Positions 19,714 to 28,693 are shown, numbered from the stretch's first letter. The stretch: 64,000 bases of DNA from Oceanimonas doudoroffii (GCF_002242685.1 NZ_NBIM01000003.1:186001-250000), one strand, 5' to 3'. Translations and numbers: made by a program. The notes: generated by a model not told the origin, from the sequence alone.

Positions 19714-20361
19714 ATGAAAAAAGTTGCCGTAATTCTGAGCGGCTGTGGCGTATACGACGGCGCGGAAATTCACGAGGCCGTGCTGTGCCTGCTGCACCTG
19801 GCCCGCAACGGTGCCCGCTACCAGTGCTTTGCCCCGGATCAACCCCAGCACCATGTGATCGATCACCGCACCGGCGAGGAAATCGGCGAGCGGCGCAACG
19901 TGCTGACCGAAGCCGCCCGCATCGCCCGGGGCGACATTCAGCCCCTGAGCGAGCTGAACGCCGACGACTTTGACGCCCTGCTGCTGCCCGGCGGCTTTGG
20001 CGCCGCCAAAAACCTGTGCAATTTCGCCTTTGAGGGCGACGCCTGTGACGTCAACCACGAAGTGCTGGCCGCCTGCCGGGCCTTTGCCAAGGCCCGCAAG
20101 CCCGCCGGCTATTGCTGCATTGCCCCCGTGCTGATGCCCCGGGTCTACCCGGCCGGGGTCAAGGGCACCATAGGCACAGACGCCGCCGTGGCCGAGGCCT
20201 TTGCCGCCATGGGCGGCGAGCACATCGGCTGCGCCGTGACCGACGTGGTGGAAGACGCGCATTATCAAGTGATTTCCACTCCCGCCTATATGCTGGCCCA
20301 AAGCATTACCGAGGCCGACACCGGCATTGGCAAACTGGTCAAGCGACTACTGGAAATGTAA
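19714..20361 (+). CDS. elbB: Isoprenoid biosynthesis glyoxalase ElbB
   Basis: 215 aa DJ-1/PfpI-superfamily protein. E. coli ElbB has weak glyoxalase activity and has been linked to isoprenoid synthesis. Visible features are the N-terminal KKVAVILSGCGVYDG, LLLPGGFGAAKNL, and the nucleophile elbow GYCCIAPVL, where the second Cys is the likely catalytic residue. The ATG at 19714 follows AAAGGAGAG; the longer reading from 19615 runs through the promoter region. It is monocistronic and divergent from polA. The gene and a minus-strand sRNA converge at its 3' end. Confidence 0.92.
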   Translation: MKKVAVILSGCGVYDGAEIHEAVLCLLHLARNGARYQCFAPDQPQHHVIDHRTGEEIGERRNVLTEAARIARGDIQPLSELNADDFDALLLPGGFGAAKNLCNFAFEGDACDVNHEVLAACRAFAKARKPAGYCCIAPVLMPRVYPAGVKGTIGTDAAVAEAFAAMGGEHIGCAVTDVVEDAHYQVISTPAYMLAQSITEADTGIGKLVKRLLEM

Positions 20362-20403
20362 ATTCAACGAAGCATGACTGAGCGCAGCAGCTCAAACACG
20401 GAT

Positions 20404-20518
20404 AAAAAAAGGGCCGGCATTAAGCCGGCCTAAAAACTCTGGAAGCAATGTGAGCAATGTCGTGCCTTCGCAAGCTGCCTGTGCCCTACGTCTGAATGGG
20501 AGGCTGTGTTCGGAAAGC
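20404..20518 (-). ncRNA. ryhB: RyhB-type iron-responsive small RNA
   Basis: On the minus strand, 20466 down to 20439 reads as the highly conserved RyhB target-binding core (GCACGACATTGCTCACATT then GCTTCCAG). It is followed by a terminator stem GGCCGGC-TTAAT-GCCGGCC and seven U ending at 20404. A promoter TTGCAA-N17-TATCGT lies upstream and overlaps a Fur box. The transcript is about 115 nt, longer than the 90 nt E. coli RNA. RyhB with Hfq down-regulates non-essential iron-using proteins during iron starvation. The 5' end is inferred from the promoter. Confidence 0.9.
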
Positions 20519-20522
20519 AAGG

Positions 20523-20541
20523 TAACGATAATCGTTATCAT
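20523..20541. promoter_or_regulatory. Fur box over the ryhB promoter
   Basis: TAACGATAATCGTTATCAT is close to the 19-bp Fur consensus, with near-perfect 7-1-7 symmetry. It covers the spacer and -10 of the minus-strand ryhB promoter, so Fe-Fur should block ryhB when iron is plentiful. It is also about 100 bp upstream of the plus-strand gene at 20639 and might affect that gene too. Confidence 0.85.
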
Positions 20542-20638
20542 TTGTTCTTGCAACCCCTTTTTATCCCTTTCGAGCATTTTTTGCTCCCTGCCTTTGCCGC
20601 CCCCTTGGCTACACTGAGAAAAAACTGCGGAGTACACC

Positions 20639-21220
20639 ATGAACAAGCACTGGTTATGGGCCGGACTGTTGTTGCCGGGCCTGCTGCTGGCCGATGATGC
20701 CGAAATTCGGCGGGCCATAGAGGAAGGCACCCGTGCCTACGAGGCCGGGGAATGGTCTCAGGCCGCTTCCCAATTCGATTATGCCGCTACCCTGGTACGC
20801 CAGCTGCAGGCCGGCCAGCTGGGTGAACTGTTTCCCGCCCCCCTGCCCGGCTGGCAGGCGGAAGACGCCGATACCCAGGCCGCCTCAGCAACGCTCTTTG
20901 GCGGTGGCATTCACGCCTCGCGCCAGTACCACAAGGACAATGCCCGGCTGGAAATGACCATCGCCAAGAATTCCCCCCTGCTGCAGACCATGGCCATGCT
21001 GTTTACCAATCCCAGCATGGCCACCATGAGCGGCTACAAGGTGCGCCGCATCAATGGCCAGAGCGCCATGGTCAAGGAGGAAGGAGACAGCAAGGAACTG
21101 ATGATGCTGGTGGCCAACACCACCCTGGTGCAGCTGAGCGGCCGCGGCAGCGAGCTGGCCATGGCGGATCTGGAGGCCTACGCCGGTGCGCTGGACGTGA
21201 ACGCCCTGTCGGCGCTGTGA
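20639..21220 (+). CDS. Conserved periplasmic protein of unknown function
   Basis: 193 aa. I do not recognise the family. The N-terminus is a typical Sec signal peptide (hydrophobic core about 6-17, cleavage probably just before ADDAE). The mature part opens with an amphipathic helical stretch like one TPR unit (EIRRAIEEGTRAYEAGEWSQAASQFDYA). It then has a mixed region containing LPGWQAEDADTQAAS and a Met-rich segment (TMAMLFTNPSMATMSGYK). No lipobox, metal site or catalytic motif is evident. GGAG precedes the ATG. It is alone downstream of a Fur box serving ryhB. Confidence 0.75.
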   Translation: MNKHWLWAGLLLPGLLLADDAEIRRAIEEGTRAYEAGEWSQAASQFDYAATLVRQLQAGQLGELFPAPLPGWQAEDADTQAASATLFGGGIHASRQYHKDNARLEMTIAKNSPLLQTMAMLFTNPSMATMSGYKVRRINGQSAMVKEEGDSKELMMLVANTTLVQLSGRGSELAMADLEAYAGALDVNALSAL

Positions 21221-21296
21221 CAGTTTGTGAGGAGTGAGGGGTGAGGCGTGAACTCCAATGAGACAACACCTCTCTCTTCTCTCCTCACCCCTCACC

Positions 21297-21956
21297 TCAG
21301 TTACTGGTTTGCAGGGCGGCCTGTTCGTCGCCCAGCACCTTGCGGCTCAGGTACTTGAGCAGCAGGCCGTAGGCGGGCACGAACAGGCCCAGGCTGAACA
21401 CCAGCTTGAAACCGTAGTCCACCCAGGCGATTTCCACCCAGTGCTCGGCCATAAAGGGATCCGGCGAGCGCCAGAACGCCAGGCTGAAAAACGCCAGGGT
21501 ATCGATAAGGTTGCCGAAAATGGTGGAGCAGGTGGGCGCCACCCACCAGGCGCGCACCTGACGCAGCCGGTTGAACACCGACACATCCATGATCTGCCCC
21601 AGCACATAGGCCATAAAGCTGGCCAGGGCGATGCGGGCCACGAACAGGTTGAACTCCGCCAGTGCCCCCAGGCCCTGATAGCTTGCCTCAAAAAACAGCA
21701 CCGACAGCACATAGGAGCTGGCCAGGGCCGGCAACATCACCGCGAAAATAATGCGCCGGGCCAGCCCGGCGCCAAAGATACGCACCGTCAGATCCGTGGC
21801 CAGATAAATAAAGGGAAAACTGAGCGCGCCCCAGGTGGTATGAAAACCAAACAGGGTAAAGGGCAGCTGCACCAGGTAGTTGCTGGCGGCGATCACCGCG
21901 ATATGAAACAGCGACAGCCGAATCAGCGCGGTGCGATATTGAGAGGCAGAAATCAT
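21297..21956 (-). CDS. yhhQ: Queuosine precursor transporter YhhQ (DUF165/VUT family)
   Basis: 219 aa inner-membrane protein with about six helices, closely resembling E. coli YhhQ in SNYLVQLP, FHTTWGALSFPFI, LATDLTVRIFGA and FWRSPDPFMAEHW. It imports the queuine precursors preQ0/preQ1 for modification of tRNA position 34. The ATG at 21956 is 6 bases after an AAAAAGG that belongs to the preQ1-I aptamer in its leader, which supports the function. It is monocistronic. Confidence 0.94.
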   Translation of the reverse strand: MISASQYRTALIRLSLFHIAVIAASNYLVQLPFTLFGFHTTWGALSFPFIYLATDLTVRIFGAGLARRIIFAVMLPALASSYVLSVLFFEASYQGLGALAEFNLFVARIALASFMAYVLGQIMDVSVFNRLRQVRAWWVAPTCSTIFGNLIDTLAFFSLAFWRSPDPFMAEHWVEIAWVDYGFKLVFSLGLFVPAYGLLLKYLSRKVLGDEQAALQTSN

Positions 21957-21962
21957 CCGATA

Positions 21963-21994
21963 CCTTTTTGATTAATGGGGTCAGGGAACCCATT
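21963..21994 (-). ncRNA. preQ1-I riboswitch in the yhhQ leader
   Basis: The minus strand reads AATGGGTTCCCTGACCCCAT followed by TAATCAAAAAGG. It matches the compact preQ1-I aptamer (compare the Thermoanaerobacter type): stem ATGGG/CCCAT, pyrimidine-rich loop, A-rich tail. The loop CCU can pair with the terminal AGG, which is also the ribosome-binding site of yhhQ. Ligand binding should therefore hide the ribosome site and shut off the importer. Confidence 0.78.
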
Positions 21995-22067
21995 CCGGAC
22001 AGAACACACGACAAGCGGTTTATTTATTCACCAACCGGAATGCGAAGTGCGGCATTCTAGTCGTTTT

Positions 22068-22367
22068 TTAATCATTTGTCTTTATTTGAAGTGAATTTCC
22101 GGCTTGCGTCCGGTTCCACTGCTCGGTCAGCCAGGCGACCGTGGCCTCATCCTGCCCACCCAGGGGCTGCAGCCAGGCGCAGTCGGCGTAATGCTGAAAA
22201 CACACCAACAACCGGCTGCCTTCAAAGTCCACCAGCCACTGGTGGTAGTCGGCGCCGGCTTCCCGCTCCAGCACGGTCAGCTCCAGCTCCTGAGCCAGCT
22301 CGGCGGCCCAGTCGGGAAAGGTGTCGATGGTCAGGGGGAATTCACTTTTTAATGGCGTCATGGTCAT
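22068..22367 (-). CDS. Small conserved protein, possibly DUF3630 family
   Basis: 99 aa soluble acidic protein, rich in Trp and aromatic residues (WLVDFEGSRLLVCFQHYADCAWLQP), with no signal peptide or known motif. The start codon overlaps the selO stop (ATGA), so it is translated with selO. I recall a DUF3630 family of about this size in Vibrio/Shewanella relatives, but cannot confirm membership. Function unknown; being tied to selO is the only clue. Confidence 0.72.
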   Translation of the reverse strand: MTMTPLKSEFPLTIDTFPDWAAELAQELELTVLEREAGADYHQWLVDFEGSRLLVCFQHYADCAWLQPLGGQDEATVAWLTEQWNRTQAGNSLQIKTND

Positions 22368-23797
22368 GAACTACAGGAAACACAAAGGGATGCCGCCCAC
22401 TCGGGGGCCGGCTCGGCATAATCATTAAACTCGGGCTGCTCGTCAAAGGGCCGTGCCAGCAGCCGCAGCAGGGTATCGGCCTCGGCCATGTCGCCCTGCT
22501 CGGCCCGCTCTATCGCGCGCTGTGCCAGATGGTTACGCAGCACATACTTGGGGTTGATGGCGTCCATCCGTGCCCGGCGCTCGGCCTGAGTACCGCCTTC
22601 AAGGGCCAGCCGGGCCCGGTAGCGGGCAAACCAGTCATGCCAGGCCTCGGGCTTCGCCAGCAGGGCGATAAGGCTTGCCGGCGGCTCGCCTTCGGCTTCA
22701 AGCAGGGCCAGCCTGCGAAACCAGCAGCTGTAATCCACCCGGTGCTCGGCCATCAGGCCGAACATGTCGCGGAACAGCGCCGGATCGCCTTCATGCCACT
22801 GCTCAAGGCCCAGTTTTTGCCGCATCAGCTCGGAATAGGCGGTCAGCAGCCGGTGTTCGTATTGCCCCAGCGACGCTTGCAGCACGTCCAGCTCGATATG
22901 TCCCGACAGCGCCTGGGCCAGCCGTTGCAGGTTCCACAACCCTACCGCCGGCTGCTGATCGTAGGCGTAACGGCCGGCAGGGTCGGAATGATTGCAGATA
23001 TGACCGGGATCATAGGCATCGAGAAAACCGTAAGGGCCATAATCCAGGGTCAGGCCCAGCATCGACATGTTATCGGTGTTCATCACTCCGTGGCAAAAAC
23101 CGACCGCCTGCCACTGGGCAATCAGCTCGGCGGTGCGGGTAACCACCCGGTCAAACAGGGCGCCATAGTCCTGGGGCTGCTGTTTCAGCTCCGGCCACTG
23201 GGTGTCTATCAGGTAGTCCAGCAGGGCGGGAATGTGCTCGGGCTGGCCGCTGTAATAGAAATATTCAAAGTGGCCAAAGCGCAGGTGGCTGAGGGCGGCC
23301 CGCAGCAGGGCGGCGCCGGGCTCGACCTGCTCCCGGTAAACCGGTTCGTCACTGCCCACCAGGCACAGCGCGCGCGTGGTGGGAATATGCAGATGGTACA
23401 GGGCTTCCGAGGCCAGGTATTCCCTCAGCGACGAGCGCAACACGGCACGACCGTCGCCAAAGCGCGAATAGGGGGTCTTGCCGGCGCCCTTGAGGTGCAG
23501 ATCCCAACGGGTGCCGCCCGGGGTCACTACCTCCCCCAGCAGCAGGGCACGACCATCCCCCAGCCGCGGGCTGAAGCCGCCGAACTGATGACCGGCATAG
23601 ACCTGGGCAAAGGGCGTCATTTCCGGCGGCAACCGCTGACCGCTGGTAATGTCCAGCCACTGACGCTCCTCGAGTGAAATGCCCAGTTCGCCGGCAAGGT
23701 CATGATTGATGAGCAATAACCGGGGAGAATGAAGCGGGGTCGGCGCTACCGGTGTTCCAGCCCATGTGAAACTTGCATACTGATTATCTAATTGCAC
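22364..23797 (-). CDS. selO: Protein adenylyltransferase SelO (YdiU)
   Basis: 477 aa pseudokinase-fold enzyme that transfers AMP to Ser/Thr/Tyr of target proteins and is implicated in the redox-stress response. Characteristic blocks are YAGHQFGGFSPRLGDGRA near residue 68, LHLKGAGKTPYSRFGDGRAVLRSSLREYL, and HGVMNTDNMSMLGLTLDYGPYGF in the middle. The C-terminus ends CVSCSS; the Cys third from the end occupies the place of selenocysteine in animal SelO. It forms a coupled pair with the small gene at 22068. Confidence 0.95.
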   Translation of the reverse strand: MQLDNQYASFTWAGTPVAPTPLHSPRLLLINHDLAGELGISLEERQWLDITSGQRLPPEMTPFAQVYAGHQFGGFSPRLGDGRALLLGEVVTPGGTRWDLHLKGAGKTPYSRFGDGRAVLRSSLREYLASEALYHLHIPTTRALCLVGSDEPVYREQVEPGAALLRAALSHLRFGHFEYFYYSGQPEHIPALLDYLIDTQWPELKQQPQDYGALFDRVVTRTAELIAQWQAVGFCHGVMNTDNMSMLGLTLDYGPYGFLDAYDPGHICNHSDPAGRYAYDQQPAVGLWNLQRLAQALSGHIELDVLQASLGQYEHRLLTAYSELMRQKLGLEQWHEGDPALFRDMFGLMAEHRVDYSCWFRRLALLEAEGEPPASLIALLAKPEAWHDWFARYRARLALEGGTQAERRARMDAINPKYVLRNHLAQRAIERAEQGDMAEADTLLRLLARPFDEQPEFNDYAEPAPEWAASLCVSCSS

Positions 23798-23916
23798 ATT
23801 ATCACCCTGAAGCCCGCCTATGGGTTTCCTTTTTAACCACAGCTTAACTTATACTGCAACGGCTCAACAGCTGAGCCAGGAAGCAATTCGAGATTCGATA
23901 ATAACGGAGTTTAATA

Positions 23917-24216
23917 ATGAAAAAACTGATGACAGCCGCCGCCGTTATGGCCATGTTCGCTGCTCCTGCCTTTGCCGCCGGCGACGCCGAAGCGGGCAAG
24001 GCCAAGTCTGCCGTGTGTGCCGCCTGCCACGGCGCCGACGGTATTTCCACCATGGACATCTACCCCAACCTGGCCGGTCAGAAGGCTGCCTACCTCGTCA
24101 GTCAGCTGAAGGCCTTCAAGGCCGGCGAGCGCAACAACCCCATCATGGCCCCCATGGCCATGCCCCTGTCCGATCAGGACATGGAAGACCTGGCCGCCTA
24201 CTACGCCGGCCTGTAA
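23917..24216 (+). CDS. Small periplasmic c-type cytochrome
   Basis: 99 aa with a Sec signal peptide (cleavage after AFA, residue 20) and a single haem-binding CAACH at 34-38. A Met-rich segment ([15 protein letters not shown]) probably supplies the sixth ligand. It is a class I cytochrome c of the c553/c5-like group, a soluble electron carrier in the periplasm. CGGAG lies upstream of the ATG and an intrinsic terminator follows directly, so it is expressed alone. Confidence 0.9.
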   Translation: MKKLMTAAAVMAMFAAPAFAAGDAEAGKAKSAVCAACHGADGISTMDIYPNLAGQKAAYLVSQLKAFKAGERNNPIMAPMAMPLSDQDMEDLAAYYAGL

Positions 24217-24224
24217 GGTTACAG

Positions 24225-24252
24225 GGTCCGCCACGGCGGGCCTTTATTTTTT
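24225..24252 (+). terminator. Intrinsic terminator of the cytochrome c gene
   Basis: Stem GGTCCGCC-ACG-GGCGGGCC with one G-U pair, followed by TTTATTTTTT, 9 bp after the cytochrome stop codon. Confidence 0.85.
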
Positions 24253-24259
24253 CGTACCT

Positions 24260-26086
24260 TCAGCCTTCACGGCGCAGCAGCGCCAGAAACGCCTCGCCAA
24301 AGCGCTCCAGCTTGCGTACCCCGACGCCGTTGATGCCCAGCAGTTCCGCCTCGGTTTTGGGCCGGTAACGGGCCAGCTCGGTCAGGGTGGCGTCGTTAAA
24401 CACCACGTAGGGCGGCACATCCGCCTCTTCCGCCAGCTGCTTGCGCAGTTGCCGCAATGCCTTGAACAGGGTTCTGTCTTCGGCCCGGGTCAGGCCGCTT
24501 TCCGCCTTGTCCTTTTGCTTCACCCGCGCCAGCCTGGGCTCCGCCAGCTCCAGGGCCACCTCGCCGCGCAGCACCGGGCGGGCCGCCTCGGTCAGCTGCA
24601 ACACCATGTTGCGGGTAATGTTCTGGGTCAGCAGGCCGGAGTGGATCAGCTGGCGCAATACGCTTACCCAGTGCTCCTGGCTCTTGTCTCTGCCGATGCC
24701 GTAGGTGGACAGCTTGTCATGGCCATGTTCGCGCACCCGCTGGGTGTCGGCGCCGCGCAGCACCTCCACCACATAGAGCACGCCAAAGCGCTGGCCGGTG
24801 CGGTAGACGCAGGACAGCGCCTTTTGTGCGTCTTCGGTGCCGTCGTAGCGCCTGGGGGGGTCCAGGCAGATATCACAGTTGCCACAGGGCTCGCGCTGGT
24901 ATTCGCCAAAGTAGTTGAGCAGCACCTGGCGGCGGCAGGTCAGCGACTCGGCAAAGGCCGCCATCACGTTCAGCTTGTACAGCTCCACCTGCAACTGCTG
25001 CTCGTTGTCGCTGTTTTCCAGCAGGCGCCGCACTCGGCCCACGTCGCCCGGATCGTAGAGCAGCAGGGCTTCAGAGGGCAGGCCGTCGCGCCCGCCCCGG
25101 CCGGTTTCCTGATAGTAGGACTCGATATTCTTGGGAATGTCGTAGTGCACCACATAGCGCACGTTGGGCTTGTCGATGCCCATGCCGAAGGCCACCGTGG
25201 CCACCACGATATCGAGATCGTCACGAATAAAGCGCTCCTGCACCGACTGGCGCAGCTCCAGGGGCAGACCGGCATGATAGCTGGCGGCCTTGTGGCCCCG
25301 GGCCAGCAGTCGCTCGGCCACCTCTTCCACCCGTTTGCGGCTGGAGCAATAGACGATGCCGCACTGGCCGTTTTGTTCGGCCACATAGCGCACCAGTTGA
25401 TCCAGCCCCTTGAATTTTTCCACCAGGGTGTAGCGTATGTTGGGTCGATCAAAACTGGCGATGTGGATCAGTGGCTCGGTGAGATTGAGCCGGCTCAGCA
25501 TGTCGTGGCGGGTGGCTTCGTCGGCGGTGGCGGTGAGCGCGATCACCGGTGTGTGGGGAAACCACTGCTTGAGCCGGCCCAGCTCGGCGTATTCCGGGCG
25601 AAAGTCGTGGCCCCACTGGGAGATGCAGTGGGCCTCGTCGATGGCGAACATGGCCAGATTCAGTTCGCCCAGGCGCTCCATGAATTCGTGCTGCAACAGC
25701 CGCTCCGGCGACACATAGAGCAGCTTGATCTCACCCCGACGCAGGGCGGTAAAGTGGCGCAACATGGTTTCGCGGCTGAGTGAGCTGTTGATGTAGGCCG
25801 CCGCCACGCCGTTGGCCACCAGGGTGTCGACCTGATCCTTCATCAGCGAGATCAGCGGCGACACCACCACCGTTAGCCCCGGCCGCAGCAGGGCCGGAAT
25901 CTGGTAACACAGCGATTTACCGCCACCGGTAGGCATGATCACCATGGCATCGCGCCCGGCTACCGCCGCTTCCACGATGTCCAGCTGGCCGTCGCGAAAG
26001 TCCTGATAACCGAACACCTGCTGCAGCACGCCGTGGGGCGTGTCGGGAATGGGAACGGAAGCGGTGTCTTCGGTGTCGGGATTCAT
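24260..26086 (-). CDS. recQ: ATP-dependent DNA helicase RecQ
   Basis: 608 aa 3'-5' helicase acting in recombination and fork repair. Visible parts: Walker [22 protein letters not shown] box [19 protein letters not shown], helicase motifs V-VI ([34 protein letters not shown]), a zinc-binding RQC segment ([21 protein letters not shown]) and a C-terminal HRDC domain (about 535-608). The start at 26086 gives the E. coli length; the reading to 26140 adds an unsupported extension. Confidence 0.97.
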   Translation of the reverse strand: MNPDTEDTASVPIPDTPHGVLQQVFGYQDFRDGQLDIVEAAVAGRDAMVIMPTGGGKSLCYQIPALLRPGLTVVVSPLISLMKDQVDTLVANGVAAAYINSSLSRETMLRHFTALRRGEIKLLYVSPERLLQHEFMERLGELNLAMFAIDEAHCISQWGHDFRPEYAELGRLKQWFPHTPVIALTATADEATRHDMLSRLNLTEPLIHIASFDRPNIRYTLVEKFKGLDQLVRYVAEQNGQCGIVYCSSRKRVEEVAERLLARGHKAASYHAGLPLELRQSVQERFIRDDLDIVVATVAFGMGIDKPNVRYVVHYDIPKNIESYYQETGRGGRDGLPSEALLLYDPGDVGRVRRLLENSDNEQQLQVELYKLNVMAAFAESLTCRRQVLLNYFGEYQREPCGNCDICLDPPRRYDGTEDAQKALSCVYRTGQRFGVLYVVEVLRGADTQRVREHGHDKLSTYGIGRDKSQEHWVSVLRQLIHSGLLTQNITRNMVLQLTEAARPVLRGEVALELAEPRLARVKQKDKAESGLTRAEDRTLFKALRQLRKQLAEEADVPPYVVFNDATLTELARYRPKTEAELLGINGVGVRKLERFGEAFLALLRREG

Positions 26087-26236
26087 CACGGTCGGCCGGG
26101 CAAAAATGAACGAGCATTGTAAGGCAGGGGGCTGAAACAATAAACCGCAGGCCGGCGGCGAAAAGTTTCAACCGTTACTGGATGCGAGCCGGGCACCGGC
26201 AGTACACTGCGCTTTTCCCCGCCGATGATAATAAAC

Positions 26237-27139
26237 ATGGAACAGGATCAATCCACCCGTGGCGCCCTGCTCGCCCTGTGCGCCTATTTGCTGTGGGGCC
26301 TGGCCCCGGTCTATTTCAAGCAATTGCTCGAGGTGCCGGCACCGGAAATTCTGGCGCACCGGGTGGTGTGGTCCTGCCTGCTGCTGCTGGGGCTGATCAC
26401 CGCCCTGGGCTACTGGACTCGTGTGCGGGCCCTGTTGCGCCGGCCGGCGTTGCTGCTGTTGCTGCTGATCTCGTCCTTGGTGATCGGCACCAACTGGCTG
26501 GTGTTTATCTGGGCGGTGAACAACAATCATATTCTCGACGCCAGCCTGGGCTATTACATCAATCCGCTGCTTAATATCGTGCTGGGCATGGTGTTCCTGA
26601 AGGAGCGCTACCGGCCGCTGCAGTGGCTGGCGGTAGGGCTGGCCGCCCTGGGCGTGCTGGTGCAGCTGCTGGTGTTTGGCCGCCTGCCCTGGGTGGCGCT
26701 GGTGCTGGCATTGTCGTTCGGCACCTATGGGCTTATTCGCAAACAGGTGCCGGTAGACCCCTTTACCGGCCTGCTGCTGGAAACCTCGGTGTTGCTGGTG
26801 CCCGCCCTGTTGTGGCTGTGGGGACTGCAGTCCGCCACCGGCGATCTAACCGCCAACCCCGCCGGCCTGAACCTGCTGCTGCTGGCCGCCGGCCTGGTCA
26901 CCACGGTGCCGCTGTTGCTGTTCGCCGGTGCCGCCAGCCGGCTGCGGCTCTCGACCCTGGGCTTTTTTCAGTATCTGGCCCCCAGCCTGGCACTGCTGCT
27001 GGGCGTGCTGGTCTATGGCGAAGCCTTTACCCTCGACAAGGCCATTACCTTTGCCCTGATCTGGACCGCGCTGGTGATCTATAGCCTGGACGGCATTCGC
27101 CAGCGACGGCGGTTGAAACAGGCAAGAAGCGGGGCCTGA
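26237..27139 (+). CDS. rarD: EamA-family permease RarD
   Basis: 300 aa drug/metabolite transporter-superfamily protein with ten predicted helices in two EamA repeats. RarD hallmarks include LLWGLAPVYFKQLLEVPAPEILAHRVVWS, NWLVFIWAVNNNHILDASLGYYINPL and FFQYLAPSLALLLGVLVYGE. The substrate is unknown; E. coli RarD was named for chloramphenicol sensitivity. The start was set at 26237 by similarity to RarD; another ATG at 26225 is possible, and neither has a good ribosome site. Confidence 0.9.
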   Translation: MEQDQSTRGALLALCAYLLWGLAPVYFKQLLEVPAPEILAHRVVWSCLLLLGLITALGYWTRVRALLRRPALLLLLLISSLVIGTNWLVFIWAVNNNHILDASLGYYINPLLNIVLGMVFLKERYRPLQWLAVGLAALGVLVQLLVFGRLPWVALVLALSFGTYGLIRKQVPVDPFTGLLLETSVLLVPALLWLWGLQSATGDLTANPAGLNLLLLAAGLVTTVPLLLFAGAASRLRLSTLGFFQYLAPSLALLLGVLVYGEAFTLDKAITFALIWTALVIYSLDGIRQRRRLKQARSGA

Positions 27140-27197
27140 CCCTGCCCGGCGCAATCTTTTACAAAACCCGGCAGCGTCAATCGGCTAAAATCGGCCC

Positions 27198-27986
27198 ATG
27201 AGCAGCGTTAGATACTGGAAAACCAAGGGCCTGAACGGCCTGGAACTTTGCCTGGCGAATCATGCCGGCTTTCGCTATGGCCACCACATTCACCTGGACT
27301 ATCACCTGGGCCTGGTGGAAAGCGGTGCCCAGAAGTTCATTCACCGAGGCAGCTCGGCGCCGCTGGTGCCGGGTCAGCTGTCACTGATCAATCCGGATGT
27401 GGCCCATGACGGCGACTGCTTTGACGAGACGGGGTTTCGCGTGCGCGTCTTTTCCCTGTCGCCCGAGCTGGTGTCCGATTTGGCCGATGAGCTGGAGCAA
27501 CCCCTGCCCTTTTTTACTCAGCCCCTGCGGCACCAGCCTCACCTCTATCAACACGCCCTGGCCCTGCACCGACAGCTGGAACTGCCCGAGCCGTCCGCCC
27601 TGCATGCCGAAAGCAGCCTGCTGGCACTGCTGGCCGATTGTTTTTCGTTACAGGATGCACCACCCCTGGCCCGGCCCCTGCTGGCCCGCATCAGGGAGCG
27701 CATGCTGGCCGGGCTGGATCAACCCCATTCGCTGGACGAACTGGCTGCCGAGCTGGGCCTGTCGCGCTTTCAGTTTCTGCGCCAGTTCAAGGCCGGCCTG
27801 GGCATGACGCCCCACGCCTATCTCAAGCGATTGCGGCTGGAGGCCGCCAAGAAACGGCTGGCCGCCGGTCATCCCGTGCTCGACACCGCACTGGCGGTGG
27901 GCTTTTTTGACCAGTCGCATTTTCATCGCGCCTTTGTTCACGCCTATCACATCACACCGGCCCGCTTTCGCGCACAGATGCAATAA
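27198..27986 (+). CDS. AraC-family transcriptional regulator
   Basis: 262 aa: an N-terminal cupin-like arabinose-binding domain (residues about 15-130, HHIHLDYHLGLVESGA...) and a C-terminal pair of helix-turn-helix units (about 165-262). The second ends in the AraC signature VGFFDQSHFHRAFVHAYHITPARFR. The next gene, 61 bp downstream on the same strand, is a LysE-type exporter. By analogy with common AraC-LysE pairs, this regulator probably controls that exporter in response to an amino acid or similar effector. Confidence 0.9.
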   Translation: MSSVRYWKTKGLNGLELCLANHAGFRYGHHIHLDYHLGLVESGAQKFIHRGSSAPLVPGQLSLINPDVAHDGDCFDETGFRVRVFSLSPELVSDLADELEQPLPFFTQPLRHQPHLYQHALALHRQLELPEPSALHAESSLLALLADCFSLQDAPPLARPLLARIRERMLAGLDQPHSLDELAAELGLSRFQFLRQFKAGLGMTPHAYLKRLRLEAAKKRLAAGHPVLDTALAVGFFDQSHFHRAFVHAYHITPARFRAQMQ

Positions 27987-28047
27987 CTTACAAGCCGGTA
28001 AAACGCCCGCCTTTTACACTGTGCATCCACCACAGGCGGAGCCCCTC

Positions 28048-28674
28048 ATGAACGTTTCACTGCTGATTACCATAGGCGTTATTCACCTCATCGCGCTGGC
28101 GAGCCCGGGCCCGGATATTGCCCTGATGCTGCGCTTTTCGGCCCGGCGACGAGCCGCCCTGAGCGCGGCGCTGGGCATTGCCACCGGCATTCTGGTGCAC
28201 AGCATACTGAGCCTCACCGGCATCAGCCTGCTCATTCAGGCACACCCGTTGCTGTTTACCCTGGTGCGGCTGGCGGGTGCCATTTATCTGGGATGGATGG
28301 GTTGGGGCGCCTTGCGGGCGGCCTTCAGGCCGGCCAGTGAACTCAAGGCCGCCAATGGTGGGGCGTCCGGAAACGGCTTCTGGACCGGGCTGAATACCAA
28401 CCTGCTCAACCCCAAGGCCCTGGTGTTTTTTATTGGCCTGCTCGCCGCACTGGTGGGGCCCGACGTCAACTGGCTGACCCGTACCGCCCTGGTGGTGGAG
28501 CTGTTCGCATTGAGCCTTGCCTGGTTTGTGCTGCTGGCCTGGTGGCTGTCTTCGCCGCGGATACAACTCAGGCTGCAGGCCTGGAGCCGCCCGATTAACG
28601 GCCTGTGCGGCCTGTTGTTCTGCTCGGTGGCCGGCTCCATTCTGTGGCTGCTGGTTGGCTCACCATCCATCTGA
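28048..28674 (+). CDS. LysE/RhtB-family amino-acid exporter
   Basis: 208 aa, about six membrane helices, with the family signature SPGPDIALMLRFSARRRAALSAALGIATG near the N-terminus and NLLNPKALVFFIGLL in the second half. Such proteins export amino acids or derivatives using the proton gradient. The ATG at 28048 follows AGGCGGAG; the longer reading would begin inside the AraC gene. The substrate is not predictable from sequence. Confidence 0.9.
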   Translation: MNVSLLITIGVIHLIALASPGPDIALMLRFSARRRAALSAALGIATGILVHSILSLTGISLLIQAHPLLFTLVRLAGAIYLGWMGWGALRAAFRPASELKAANGGASGNGFWTGLNTNLLNPKALVFFIGLLAALVGPDVNWLTRTALVVELFALSLAWFVLLAWWLSSPRIQLRLQAWSRPINGLCGLLFCSVAGSILWLLVGSPSI

Positions 28675-28693
28675 TGGCCTCAGCCTATCGCCA

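Noticed and set aside
19552..20301. 249-codon minus-strand frame overlapping elbB and the polA upstream region
   Set aside because: elbB on the plus strand has the family motifs and a good ribosome site; the opposite frame would also cover the DnaA/GATC cluster.
20639..21220. Lipoprotein assignment for the unknown periplasmic protein
   Set aside because: The signal peptide ends in LLLADD with no Cys at the cleavage site, so there is no lipobox.
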